Source of the DNA: Oscillospiraceae bacterium
GTDB taxonomy: Bacteria > Bacillota > Clostridia > Oscillospirales > Ruminococcaceae
Assembly: GCA_015067215.1 (NCBI GenBank)
Contig: SVMW01000002.1
Coordinates: forward strand, 1 to 64,000
DNA: 64,000 nt
Reading direction: 5' to 3'
The position numbers and the translations under genes were made by a program. This document shows, one piece after another, positions 1-7,974 of this stretch. Positions within the stretch are counted from its first letter, which is position 1; each line of letters begins with the position of its first letter. The notes below the pieces were generated by a model. It searched no databases. It was not told the DNA's origin and worked only from the letters and a program-made list of their open reading frames with translations.

Positions 1-141
1 TTCAACTGTTATCAGTTAGGTAAGTTTGGCAACAAAAAGCCTGTGTCCGCAAACAGTAAAATATTCTATGTTATACTCTTGCTTTTTATTATAATTACAG
101 CGATTGTTATAGGATTTCTGCTTTTGAATTTTTCAGCATAA
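1..141 (+). CDS. C-terminal end of a membrane protein (partial)
   Basis: Reading frame 1 is open from the left edge to a TAA at 139-141 and gives 46 residues. The last 25 or so (starting KIFYVILLLFIII) form one strongly hydrophobic segment ending LLLNFSA, so the protein probably ends in a membrane helix. The start lies outside the window, so this is too short for the ORF track and family cannot be assigned. It sits 33 bases upstream of another small membrane protein on the same strand and may belong to the same operon. Confidence 0.5.
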   Translation, partial: FNCYQLGKFGNKKPVSANSKIFYVILLLFIIITAIVIGFLLLNFSA

Positions 142-174
142 GACAAAATATTTTAAATGCAAGGAGGAACTGAT

Positions 175-393
175 ATGAGTACAGGTATTAGTTTTTTAGA
201 TATTTTAGTAAGCCCGGTAACAATGGTTATAGCAGTTATAGTGTTTATTCTGTGCTGCTGGCTGCTTTTGTTTAAGAGAAAAACAATCAGTTCGGGCACA
301 AAAACATTAGCTGTTTTTGGTATAATTATCACAGGCATTTACATCGCCTTTATAGTTTGGGCGGTTATAGGTTTTGGCGGAGGTTTCAGATGA
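175..393 (+). CDS. small two-helix membrane protein, function unknown
   Basis: A 72-residue protein starting MSTGISF. The start at 175 is preferred over 157 because AAGGAGG lies 8 bases upstream of this ATG. Two hydrophobic stretches (about residues 14-34 and 46-65) with a short basic loop (KRKTISSGTK) between them suggest a hairpin in the membrane, followed by GFGGGFR. No family is recognised. Its stop overlaps the start of the next gene (ATGA), so the two are probably translationally coupled. Confidence 0.6.
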   Translation: MSTGISFLDILVSPVTMVIAVIVFILCCWLLLFKRKTISSGTKTLAVFGIIITGIYIAFIVWAVIGFGGGFR

Positions 394-575
394 AAAAATA
401 CGAATATAAGAGTTTAAATATCAACACATTTATGGGTTCTGGCACAGTTGAACACAGAGATATAATTAACGAGTATGCAGCAAAAGGCTATAGATATGTT
501 GGTTATATTCCTATAGATATTAACGACCACGGAAAAATCAGAAAAATAGATTTGATATTTGAAATTGACCAATAA
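390..575 (+). CDS. DUF4177-like small protein
   Basis: A 61-residue soluble protein beginning MKKYEYKSLNI. The lysine/tyrosine-rich first strand, a central helix (IINEYAAKGYRYVG) and a C-terminal strand ending LIFEID match the DUF4177 layout (a KYEYKxV strand, then LNxxGxEGWxLV, then a final strand). The start at 390 is chosen over 357 because it overlaps the upstream stop and follows GGCGGAGG. Function is unknown in the family; co-translation with the preceding membrane protein suggests a joint role. Followed by a strong terminator. Confidence 0.6.
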   Translation: MKKYEYKSLNINTFMGSGTVEHRDIINEYAAKGYRYVGYIPIDINDHGKIRKIDLIFEIDQ

Positions 576-693
576 AAAACTTGACTAACGATTAGATAAA
601 TTCCAATTTTACGAACTGTTATTATTTGTAAATATACATCATTTGTCAAAAAGCGAAAGTGGGCTACTTATTCTATAAATAGTTTTAAAATAT

Positions 694-732
694 AAAAGTC
701 TCTGTGGTAATTAGATACCACAGAGACTTTTT
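694..732. terminator. intrinsic terminator, probably bidirectional
   Basis: AAAAGTCTCTGTGGTA and TACCACAGAGACTTTTT form a perfect hairpin of about 16 bp with a 6-base loop. There is a T run on the right for the plus-strand DUF4177 operon and an A run on the left that serves the convergent minus-strand symporter gene. Confidence 0.85.
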
Positions 733-746
733 GCTGCAACAATATG

Positions 747-2135
747 CTATTTTTTATCTTTAAAATAATCTTTAGTGATGTTGGAAACTACACCAGAGAG
801 GAACAGCAGGGCAATAAGGTTAGGAATTGCCATCATACCGTTAAGTGTATCGGCAATGTCCCACATCAGTGTGCCACTGCCTGTTGCACCAACAATGCAT
901 ACTGCAATGAATATTGCTTTGTAAACAGCATTAACAACTTTGCTGTTGTTTGAAATATAACCCCAGCAGCGTTCGCCGTAGTATGCCCAGCTGAGAATTG
1001 TGGAAAGAGCAAAGAACAAAAGGCTTATCTGGATAACAGTACCACCCAAAGTACCCGGAAGTATTGAATTGAAGGCATAAACTGCTGCAGCACCTTTGGA
1101 AGCGTATGCTGTCAAAGCATCAGGGCCAAGTTCGATACCTGAAAGCAGAACAGCAAAGGCTGTGATGGAGCAGATGATTATTGTGTCAATAAAAACTTCA
1201 AAAACACCCCAGATTGCCTGTTCAGCAGGTTCTTCAGTAGAAGAAGCTGCATGAGCAATCGGTGCAGAACCAAGACCTGCTTCGTTGGAGAAAACGCCTC
1301 TTGCAAAGCCCTGTTTCATAGCTGTCATTATTGCATAACCAAAGATACCGCCGCCAACAGCTTCAAAACTGAAAGCCGATGTTAAGATGGAAACCAGAAC
1401 AGCAGGAATATCACCGATTCGCATAACAATAACAACAACACCTGCAGCAATATAGAATAAAGCCATAAACGGAACAATCAGACTTGTAACGTGGCCTATG
1501 CGCTGTACGCCGCCAAGGGTAACAAAGGCAATAAGTATTGCAAGCAAAACACCTGTAAAAAATGGTGTAAAACCAAACAGGCCTTTCATTGCACCTGCAA
1601 TTTCGCTGGACTGTGCAATGTTGCCTATACCAAAGGAGGCAAGACCGCCGAGAATTGCAAAAATGACAGCCAGAGGTTTCCATCTTTTTCCAAGACCATT
1701 TTCTATGTAATACATAGGACCGCCTTTATGTACGCTGTTTTCATCGGTAACACGGTATTTCATAGCAAGTACAATTTCTGCATATTTGGTACACATACCA
1801 AAAAAAGCACTTACCCACATCCAGAACACAGCACCGGGACCGCCGACAAAAATAGCGCCTGTAACACCAGCAATGTTGCCTGTACCGACTGTGCCGGCAA
1901 GGGCTGTAGTTACAGCCTGAAAAGGTGTAAGATTGTTGCCGGATTTGTCTTTTCGTTCACCTTTTCTGAAAAGTCCGCCAACAGTGTGTTTCATAATGTA
2001 ACCGAACCATTTAACCTGAATAAATCCGGTTTTAAAGGTGAGAAAAACACCTGTACCTACAAGCAGAGCCAGCATAACAGGGCCCCACACAAAACTGTTT
2101 ACTGCACTATTGACAGAAGTAATAAGTTCTAACAT
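747..2135 (-). CDS. alanine/glycine:cation symporter, AGCS family
   Basis: A 462-residue polytopic membrane protein, the normal length for AGCS (AlsT/DagA/AgcS) transporters, which import alanine or glycine with Na+ or H+. Family landmarks include TVGTGNIAGVTGAIF near residue 100, GAVFWMWVSAFFGM, KYAEIVLA, KGGPMYYIENGLG and RGVFSNEAGLGSAPIAHA around residue 280. About 11 hydrophobic segments are visible. The ATG follows AAAAGGAG by 8 bases. The transcript leader carries a tandem glycine riboswitch and a terminator, so glycine is the most likely substrate and regulator. The gene ends at a bidirectional terminator and is monocistronic. Confidence 0.92.
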   Translation of the reverse strand: MLELITSVNSAVNSFVWGPVMLALLVGTGVFLTFKTGFIQVKWFGYIMKHTVGGLFRKGERKDKSGNNLTPFQAVTTALAGTVGTGNIAGVTGAIFVGGPGAVFWMWVSAFFGMCTKYAEIVLAMKYRVTDENSVHKGGPMYYIENGLGKRWKPLAVIFAILGGLASFGIGNIAQSSEIAGAMKGLFGFTPFFTGVLLAILIAFVTLGGVQRIGHVTSLIVPFMALFYIAAGVVVIVMRIGDIPAVLVSILTSAFSFEAVGGGIFGYAIMTAMKQGFARGVFSNEAGLGSAPIAHAASSTEEPAEQAIWGVFEVFIDTIIICSITAFAVLLSGIELGPDALTAYASKGAAAVYAFNSILPGTLGGTVIQISLLFFALSTILSWAYYGERCWGYISNNSKVVNAVYKAIFIAVCIVGATGSGTLMWDIADTLNGMMAIPNLIALLFLSGVVSNITKDYFKDKK

Positions 2136-2175
2136 AAAATTTTCTCCTTTTTTACAACTGCTTTTAACCTTAAAA

Positions 2176-2206
2176 TAAAAAAACGAAGAGTAAAATTAAC
2201 CCTTCG
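2176..2206 (-). terminator. riboswitch-controlled terminator in the AGCS leader
   Basis: On the minus strand CGAAGGGT, a 7-base loop and ACTCTTCG form an 8-bp stem (one G-U pair) followed by TTTTTTT. It lies between the glycine aptamers and the AGCS start codon, the expected position for an expression platform acting by transcription termination. Whether glycine favours or prevents this hairpin cannot be read directly. Confidence 0.75.
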
Positions 2207-2256
2207 CCAGAAAATCAACAACAAAATCAAATATAAATACTTGATTTTATATAGAT

Positions 2257-2412
2257 TATCTCTGTCCTTTTGCCTGAGAGTTTACGGTTTCCCGCTTGCA
2301 CCTTCGGCCCCAGTTTGCTGGCGTCTCCAGAGTTCCATCAATTTACAGTCCTTTTGCCTGAAAGAGTTACTTCGTCGGCAGATTGTTTTACAAATCCTTC
2401 TCCTGTAGATAT
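2257..2412 (-). promoter_or_regulatory. tandem glycine riboswitch
   Basis: The minus strand shows two consecutive aptamers. The first runs from AGGAGAAGGA through CUGCCGACGAAG to CUUUCAGGCAAAAGGAC. The second runs from CUCUGGAGACG through GGGGCCGAAGGUGCAAGC to CUCUCAGGCAAAAGGACAGAG. The duplicated CAGGCAAAAGGAC 3' boxes and the CCGAAGG(U)GCAAGC core are diagnostic of glycine riboswitches. It sits 120 bases upstream of the AGCS symporter with a terminator in between. Glycine-responsive control of AGCS transporters is established in other Firmicutes. Confidence 0.95.
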
Positions 2413-2445
2413 CATTTGGTTTATTCAGTTGTTTATTTGTCAATA

Positions 2446-2474
2446 ATTATACACCCATAATATGCACAAAACAA
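2446..2474 (-). promoter_or_regulatory. sigma-A promoter for the glycine riboswitch transcript
   Basis: On the minus strand TTGTTT (2474-2469) is separated by 17 bases from a perfect TATAAT (2451-2446). The predicted start is about 25-30 bases upstream of aptamer 1, which suits a riboswitch leader. Confidence 0.6.
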
Positions 2475-2514
2475 GGTAAATATGTTCCTTGAATATGTAC
2501 TTATGAAACATTTT

Positions 2515-2560
2515 TGCAAAAAAATGCTGTAAAAACTGTGTTTTATCAGTTTTTACAGCA
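2515..2560 (-). terminator. intrinsic terminator after the 5'-nucleotidase gene
   Basis: TGCTGTAAAAACTG and CAGTTTTTACAGCA form a perfect 14-bp stem with an 8-base loop. On the minus strand it is followed by a TTTTTTT run, directly downstream of the nucleotidase stop codon. Confidence 0.85.
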
Positions 2561-2584
2561 CTAAATATAATATTATTAAGTTAA

Positions 2585-4483
2585 TTATACTTTTGATTTC
2601 TTACTTTTGCGTTTTTTTACAAAGCAGATAATTGTTGCAGCAATAATAATCAGCAAAGCAATTACACCTAGCAGAATATATGTAAACATGTTTGCGTTGC
2701 TGAGCAGTTTTACAGGATTAAGGCTGGAATAAACAACCTTTCTGCCGTCGGTCTGCGCATATTGGCTGTCCATTGTACCGCCCATATCCTGCAGATAGGA
2801 GGTAATTGCATACCATTCCTTAAGAGGAACACCGTTTTTATCTTTGATAACATAGTCTGCAAGGTCACTTATAGCAATCGGATTTCCATTTTTGTCTTTT
2901 GGGACGATGGAAAGCAGGCCGAAGGAGGTTTCTTCAACAGCTCCAAGCATCTGACCGCAGTACATGCCTGTTACAATATGGTACAGTTTTTCATCATCAA
3001 TTTCTTCAAGTGTACCATCATTACGGCGCAACATTGCATAGTCAACCTTGTTGAAAATCATTCGGTTTGTATTGAAGGAATACTCAACGCCTGAACAGTA
3101 AAGCTGGGCAGAATTCATCAAAGGCTGAACAGAAGCATCAATTTCCATTGCTGTTTTAAGCTCTTTACCTGTGATGTATACCGAAACAAGTTCGCCTTCG
3201 GTGCCTACACCAAGGGAAGCGGCGTTGAAAACATCGCTGACAGTTATATCGCCAACAGGCAGTGATTCCCTTACAACACCTGCAGCAGTCAAAGCCATAT
3301 CAACGGTTTCGCCTGTTGTTTTTTCAGCGGCCCATTTGTATGCATCTGCAAAAACATTGCACACGGCGCTTTCGTGCTGGGATCGTTTGATTTCCTTTAC
3401 ATTTTCAAATTCATAAGGGTTGTATACAACAACTTCGTCATATGTAACACCGTAATTTGAAAGATAATCTGTTTCTACATTGGCTTTGAAGCTTTCCACC
3501 AAAGCGGCAATTTCGGCGTTTTCTTCAACGTTTTCATCAATTGGGATAAGTTCATAGCCTGTAAGGTCGCAAGGTGTTCCAGGTACAACATTCAGCTTTA
3601 AAACGCCAAGGTTTTTGCCGTATTCACCTGCAGATACGATATATGTATCGTTTACAACGACAGGCTCTTTTAATGTTGTATGTGTATGTCCGGAAATAAT
3701 CACATCAATGCCGTTTACAGCCTTTGCAAGTTCATAGTCTTCGCCTTCACCACCGCTTGTACCACTGTGGGACAGACAGATAACAACAGGTTCAACACCA
3801 TACTGTTTAACGCAGAAGTCACGGGCTTCATCAACGGTTTTCTGTGCGGTTTCGGCAGGGTCGGCAAGCACCATACCGCTGTTTGGGGCACAGTCTTCAG
3901 CATCAAAGCCAAATATGCCAAACACAGCAAAATAGACACCGCCACGTTCAATGATTGTGTAATCTTTTACACCGTAATTGTCAAGAGCATTCTGATACTC
4001 AGCTGCATCAATCAGAGTGGTTTTTACATCCGGCAGATAGTTTGCATTGACAATCTGCGGCAGTTTGTCACCGCTTGCTGTTGCTGCATTGAGCATGGAC
4101 ACAAGGCCTTTCGGCAGATAGTCAAACTCGTGGTTGCCAAAGGTGGTTACATCATATCCCATTGCACCCATCATACGCAGTTCAATGGCGCTTGTAGCAT
4201 ATGCACTCTGAAAAAGAGATCCCATTGCAAAATCGCCGCCGTCAACCAGTATGGCGTTGGGGTACTGTTCTTTCTGCTGGTTTATAGCAGTCATCAGTCT
4301 GGCATAACCGCCATATTCACCGCCGTTTTCGTCAACAGAAGGCAAAAGGTGGGAATGTAAATCGTGTGTAAAAAGAATTGTAACATCATAGTTTGGGCTT
4401 GCCGCAAACACATCAGTATTTACCGACAGACCAATTACAAGTGAAAGCACAATTGCACTAAAAAACTTCAAAAATCTTTTCAT
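2585..4483 (-). CDS. secreted, membrane-anchored 5'-nucleotidase (UshA family)
   Basis: A 632-residue exported protein. It begins with a signal peptide (MKRFLKFFSAIVLSLVIGLS...VFAA). The metallophosphatase domain carries the metal ligand motifs THDLHSH near residue 40, DGGDFAMG, FGNHEFD and SGHTHT. A 5'-nucleotidase C-terminal substrate-binding domain (ADAYKWAAEK, GVVRESLPVGDITVSD) follows. A final hydrophobic helix (YILLGVIALLIIIAATIIC) with a lysine-rich tail is probably a stop-transfer anchor. It should hydrolyse extracellular nucleotides or UDP-sugars so that nucleosides and phosphate can be salvaged. The start at 4483 is preferred over 4501 because AAAGAGG lies 7 bases before it. Monocistronic. 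Confidence 0.9.
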   Translation of the reverse strand: MKRFLKFFSAIVLSLVIGLSVNTDVFAASPNYDVTILFTHDLHSHLLPSVDENGGEYGGYARLMTAINQQKEQYPNAILVDGGDFAMGSLFQSAYATSAIELRMMGAMGYDVTTFGNHEFDYLPKGLVSMLNAATASGDKLPQIVNANYLPDVKTTLIDAAEYQNALDNYGVKDYTIIERGGVYFAVFGIFGFDAEDCAPNSGMVLADPAETAQKTVDEARDFCVKQYGVEPVVICLSHSGTSGGEGEDYELAKAVNGIDVIISGHTHTTLKEPVVVNDTYIVSAGEYGKNLGVLKLNVVPGTPCDLTGYELIPIDENVEENAEIAALVESFKANVETDYLSNYGVTYDEVVVYNPYEFENVKEIKRSQHESAVCNVFADAYKWAAEKTTGETVDMALTAAGVVRESLPVGDITVSDVFNAASLGVGTEGELVSVYITGKELKTAMEIDASVQPLMNSAQLYCSGVEYSFNTNRMIFNKVDYAMLRRNDGTLEEIDDEKLYHIVTGMYCGQMLGAVEETSFGLLSIVPKDKNGNPIAISDLADYVIKDKNGVPLKEWYAITSYLQDMGGTMDSQYAQTDGRKVVYSSLNPVKLLSNANMFTYILLGVIALLIIIAATIICFVKKRKSKKSKV

Positions 4484-4697
4484 AAAAAATCCTCTTTGCA
4501 TTTCAGTCAGAATTTTATAAGTATTATTTTAACATATACCCTGTGAATATTCTATAAGAAAATAACTTGAAACAACAACATATATATGGCATAATAAACA
4601 GTAGAAATATTAAAATGTCGCAAATATGTTTTAAAGTTCACAGAATAAGCATACATTGCGTTTAAAATGTTAAGTATTATAAATACAGGAGATAAAA

Positions 4698-4931
4698 ATG
4701 AAAGATTTAAAAAACGTAAAATTTATTCTTAGTTCAACATTTATTATGATTGTAGCAACACTTGTAATAGGTTCCTTTACAAACAACCAGCTGCTTACAT
4801 ATCTTATGCTGGCATTTTTTGCAATCTTTGCTGTAGTATATTTCTGCTTCTGGAGATGCCCAAATTGCAAAAAACATCTTGGCAAAATGATAGTTCACAG
4901 ATGCAAACATTGCGGACACGAAATAGACTGA
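4698..4931 (+). CDS. small membrane protein with C-terminal zinc ribbon
   Basis: A 77-residue protein with two hydrophobic helices (about residues 10-27 and 33-51) followed at once by CPNC and, 14 residues later, CKHC, a classic four-cysteine zinc ribbon. The cytosolic zinc ribbon attached to a membrane hairpin suggests a small adaptor, but the function is unknown. The ATG follows AGGAG by 7 bases. The gene stands alone between a divergent nucleotidase and its own terminator. Confidence 0.7.
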   Translation: MKDLKNVKFILSSTFIMIVATLVIGSFTNNQLLTYLMLAFFAIFAVVYFCFWRCPNCKKHLGKMIVHRCKHCGHEID

Positions 4932-4951
4932 TATTGTAAACGGTGAAATGT

Positions 4952-4987
4952 AAAGCGGGGTTAATTATATATAATCTCGCTTTTATT
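4952..4987 (+). terminator. intrinsic terminator after the zinc-ribbon gene
   Basis: AAAGCGGGGTTA and TAATCTCGCTTT pair over 12 bp (two G-U pairs) with an 8-base loop, followed by TTTTATTG. It separates the small zinc-ribbon gene from the AlbA_2 gene. Confidence 0.7.
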
Positions 4988-5033
4988 GTATAATTTTGAC
5001 ACAGTAAATTAAAACTTGAAAAAGGAAGATAAT

Positions 5034-5504
5034 ATGCTGGATTTTGACCGCCTTGAACTATATAAGGAAAACAACCGCATAGAGGCAAAACAGGCAGTCG
5101 GCGGTTTGCCTCAAAGCATATGGGAAACATACTCGGCCTTTGCAAATGCAGAGGGTGGTGTCATTTTGCTTGGTGTTGAAGAATTAAAAGACAAATCACT
5201 TCATGCGGTGGAAATTTCAGCACCTGAAAAGCTTATTACAGAGTTCTGGGATATAATAACCAATCCGGAATATGTCAGCAAAAATATTCTTGCTGACAAA
5301 AATGTGCAGATAAGGCGGGCAGATGACAAAACGATAGTAGTTATCTATGTGCCAAAGGCAGAGGATAAAGATAAGCCGATATATATCGGAAAGGATATAT
5401 ATCACGGCACATATATCCGCAATGGAGAAGGTGACTGCCGCTGCAGCCATGATCAAGTGCGCAAAATGATTGAGAAAGCAAAAGGGCTTGGTGAAAAAAT
5501 ATGA
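5034..5504 (+). CDS. stand-alone AlbA_2 (Schlafen-like) domain protein
   Basis: A 156-residue protein consisting almost entirely of an AlbA_2/AAA_4-type putative nucleic-acid-binding domain. Landmarks are the opening E-x-xxxEAKQA (RIEAKQAVGGLP), then SAFANAEGGVILLGVEE near residue 40, VIYVPKAEDKDKPIYIG near residue 110, and GTYIRNGEGD near 130. Most relatives carry further C-terminal helicase or winged-helix domains, absent here, so this is a minimal form. The ATG at 5034 is preferred over the TTG at 5016 because AAAAAGGAAG lies between them. Its stop overlaps the deformylase start (ATGA), so the two proteins are made together. Function unknown. Confidence 0.8.
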   Translation: MLDFDRLELYKENNRIEAKQAVGGLPQSIWETYSAFANAEGGVILLGVEELKDKSLHAVEISAPEKLITEFWDIITNPEYVSKNILADKNVQIRRADDKTIVVIYVPKAEDKDKPIYIGKDIYHGTYIRNGEGDCRCSHDQVRKMIEKAKGLGEKI

Positions 5505-5914
5505 TTAGAGAACTTGTACATGACCCGCTGTTTCTGGCTAAAAAATCAGAAAATGCAACAAAGGAAGATTTATCTGTGGCACAGGATTTGCTGGAAACCC
5601 TTATAGCCCATGAGGACAGCTGCGTGGGTATGGCAGCAAATATGATAGGCAGTTTAAAGCGTATTATTGCAGTCGAAAATGACGGTGAATACCTTGTTAT
5701 GCTTAACCCTGCAATCATTAAACAGTCAGAACCCTATGAAACAGAGGAAAGCTGTCTGTCACTGCTTGGAGGACCAAGAAAAACCAAACGCTATAAAAAC
5801 ATAAAAGTACAGTACCAGAATACACAGTTTCAGATACGCATAAAAACTTTCAAAGGCTGGACAGCACAGATTATCCAGCATGAAATTGACCATTGCAACG
5901 GAGTGCTTATTTAA
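5501..5914 (+). CDS. atypical peptide deformylase-like protein
   Basis: A 137-residue member of the peptide deformylase family, shorter than the canonical enzyme encoded at 55876. Motif 2 (ESCLSL, about residues 84-89) and motif 3 (HEIDH, near 127-131) keep the cysteine, two histidines and glutamate needed for metal binding and catalysis. Motif 1 is GMAANMIG, in which the usual glutamine (GxGLAAxQ) is replaced by methionine. Deformylases remove the N-formyl group from nascent proteins. This paralogue, coupled to an AlbA_2 protein, could be a back-up, a specialised or a non-ribosomal form. Type-3/PDF-like Clostridial homologues exist, so the exact role is uncertain. Confidence 0.8.
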   Translation: MIRELVHDPLFLAKKSENATKEDLSVAQDLLETLIAHEDSCVGMAANMIGSLKRIIAVENDGEYLVMLNPAIIKQSEPYETEESCLSLLGGPRKTKRYKNIKVQYQNTQFQIRIKTFKGWTAQIIQHEIDHCNGVLI

Positions 5915-5935
5915 CTGTAACATAATAAATCAAAC

Positions 5936-5972
5936 AAAACGGATGACAGAAATATCTGTCATCCGTTTTTTG
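5936..5972. terminator. bidirectional intrinsic terminator
   Basis: AAAACGGATGACAGA and TCTGTCATCCGTTTT form a perfect 15-bp stem with a 4-base loop. T runs flank it on both strands, so it can end both the deformylase operon and the convergent ABC exporter operon. Confidence 0.9.
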
Positions 5973-6018
5973 CTGTAAATATGAATATGACTGGATTGGA
6001 ACAAAAAGATGAATTTTA

Positions 6019-7974
6019 TCAGTCAAGTTCAAGGTTACCTGTGTAAAGCTGATAGTATTTGCCACCCTGAAGAATAAGGTCATCGTGGTCACCGCGTTCA
6101 ATAATGCGTCCCTGTTCAAGAACCATAATTGCATTGGAGTTTCGTACTGTAGAAAGTCTGTGTGCTATAACAAATACTGTTCTGCCGTGCATAAGTGCAT
6201 CCATTGCATTCTGAATAATGGATTCTGTTCTTGTGTCGATGCTGCTTGTAGCTTCGTCAAGAATAAGTACAGGAGGGTTGGCAACTGCAGCACGGGCAAT
6301 TGCAAGCAGCTGACGCTGCCCCTGTGAAAGACTTGCACCGTCCTGTGTAAGCTCAGTGTTGTAACCGTCAGGCAGATGCATAATAAAGTTGTGTGCATTT
6401 GCAATTTTTGCAGCAGCAATAACCTCTTCGTCGGTTGCATCCAGTTTGCCGTAGCGGATATTGTCCATGATTGTACCTGTAAACAGGTGTGTGTCCTGCA
6501 AAACAATACCAAGGGAATGTCTCAGGTCTGCTTTTTTGATTTCGTTGATATTAAGACCATCATATCGGATTTTACCATCCTGAATATCATAAAAACGGTT
6601 GATAAGGTTGGTAATAGTTGTTTTGCCTGCACCGGTTGAACCTACAAAGGCAATTTTCTGCCCCGGTTTTGCATAAAGACTTATGTTGTGCAGCACCATT
6701 TTTTCGTCGGTGTAGCCAAAGTCAACATCGTCAAACACAACATCACCTTTAAGCGGTACATACTGGCAGGAACCATCTGTCTGTGGCACCTTCCATGCCC
6801 AGTGGTTTGTATCGTGGTCAGTTTCTTCAATTGTGCCGTCAGCTGTTTCTTTAGTGCGAACAAGGGTTATATTGCCGTTGTCAACTTCAGGTTTCTGGTC
6901 AATAATATCAAAAATTCGTCCTGCACCTGCCATAGCCATAACAATGGTATTGAACTGCTGTGTAACCTGCTGTATAGGGCCGTTGAAGCTGCGTATCAGC
7001 ATAAGGAACGATGCAATTGTACCCGGAGTGATTGTGCCGATGCCGCTGATAGCAAAAGCACCGCCGAGAATGGCGATAAGTGAAAAGTTAAGGTGGCCCA
7101 TATTGTTGGAAACCGGTCCCATAATGTTTGCAAACTTGTTTGCCTTGGTCATACTGTCACAAAGTTCTTCATTGAAACGGTCAAATTCTTCTTTGGCAAC
7201 ATCTTCGTGAGTAAATACCTTTATAACCTTCTGTCCGTTCATCATTTCTTCGATATAACCGTTCAGCTTGCCCACGTCAGCCTGCTGTTTTGCAAAGAAC
7301 AAACCTGACATTGTACCTATTTTGGTGCTCATTTTAATCATAAGAAAAACTGTGATAAAGCTTACAATTGTCAGTTGCCAGGAAAGCATAATCATTGATG
7401 CAGCAACCGAAACTATTGTCACAAGGCTGTTTACCAGCTGCGGCACAGTCTGGCTTACCATCTGACGCAGTGTGTCAACGTCGTTGGTGTAACGGCTCAT
7501 AAGTTCGCCGTGGGTATGTGTGTCAAAAAAGCTTATCGGCAATGTCTGCATATGACGGAACATATCATCACGTATTCTTTTCAGCGTACCCTGTGTGACA
7601 AACATCATAATTATATTGTATGTAAAGGTGGATACGATACCAAGTGTGTATATACCTGCCATCTGCATCAAAGCATTGAGCAGCCCTGACATATCAGGGT
7701 TCTGTTGACCGATAAAAGGAGCAATATATGTATCAATAAGGGTGCGGAGGAATAATGTGCCTTTCAGGTTTGCAAGTGCGGAAACGAAGATACAAATGAT
7801 AACAAGAACAAAATGGAACTTGTAGTTTTTGAATATCAGTTTAAACAGGCGGCCAAGGCTTTCTTTGCTTTTTTCATCAAGTTTCATCATTTTGCCTCTT
7901 GCCTGAGCTTTATTGCCGCCCGGGCCACCGCCCATTGGTCCTTTAGGACCCGGTGCTGTATTTCTGTTAGCCAT
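6019..7974 (-). CDS. heterodimeric ABC exporter, catalytic-site subunit
   Basis: A 651-residue half-transporter: a Gly/Pro-rich leader (about 30 residues), six transmembrane helices to about residue 340, then a nucleotide-binding domain. Walker A is GSTGAGKTT, the signature is the unusual LSQGQ, Walker B is LILDEATSSID with the catalytic glutamate, and the switch histidine is in VIAHRLSTV. LSQGQ plus an intact DE is typical of the TM288/BmrD-like partner of asymmetric exporters. A linker insertion of roughly 40 residues precedes the NBD. Its ATG shares one base with the stop of the partner gene (TAATG), so subunits are coupled. Likely drug or lipid export. Confidence 0.92.
   Translation of the reverse strand: MANRNTAPGPKGPMGGGPGGNKAQARGKMMKLDEKSKESLGRLFKLIFKNYKFHFVLVIICIFVSALANLKGTLFLRTLIDTYIAPFIGQQNPDMSGLLNALMQMAGIYTLGIVSTFTYNIIMMFVTQGTLKRIRDDMFRHMQTLPISFFDTHTHGELMSRYTNDVDTLRQMVSQTVPQLVNSLVTIVSVAASMIMLSWQLTIVSFITVFLMIKMSTKIGTMSGLFFAKQQADVGKLNGYIEEMMNGQKVIKVFTHEDVAKEEFDRFNEELCDSMTKANKFANIMGPVSNNMGHLNFSLIAILGGAFAISGIGTITPGTIASFLMLIRSFNGPIQQVTQQFNTIVMAMAGAGRIFDIIDQKPEVDNGNITLVRTKETADGTIEETDHDTNHWAWKVPQTDGSCQYVPLKGDVVFDDVDFGYTDEKMVLHNISLYAKPGQKIAFVGSTGAGKTTITNLINRFYDIQDGKIRYDGLNINEIKKADLRHSLGIVLQDTHLFTGTIMDNIRYGKLDATDEEVIAAAKIANAHNFIMHLPDGYNTELTQDGASLSQGQRQLLAIARAAVANPPVLILDEATSSIDTRTESIIQNAMDALMHGRTVFVIAHRLSTVRNSNAIMVLEQGRIIERGDHDDLILQGGKYYQLYTGNLELD

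Noticed and set aside
1491-2132. 213-residue plus-strand ORF opposite the AGCS symporter
   Set aside because: Shadow frame; the minus-strand symporter and its riboswitch are unambiguous.
5501-5914. Pseudogene status of the short deformylase
   Set aside because: The frame is intact, has an overlapping coupled start and retains the metal-binding Cys and HExxH, so it is reported as an atypical gene rather than a decayed one.
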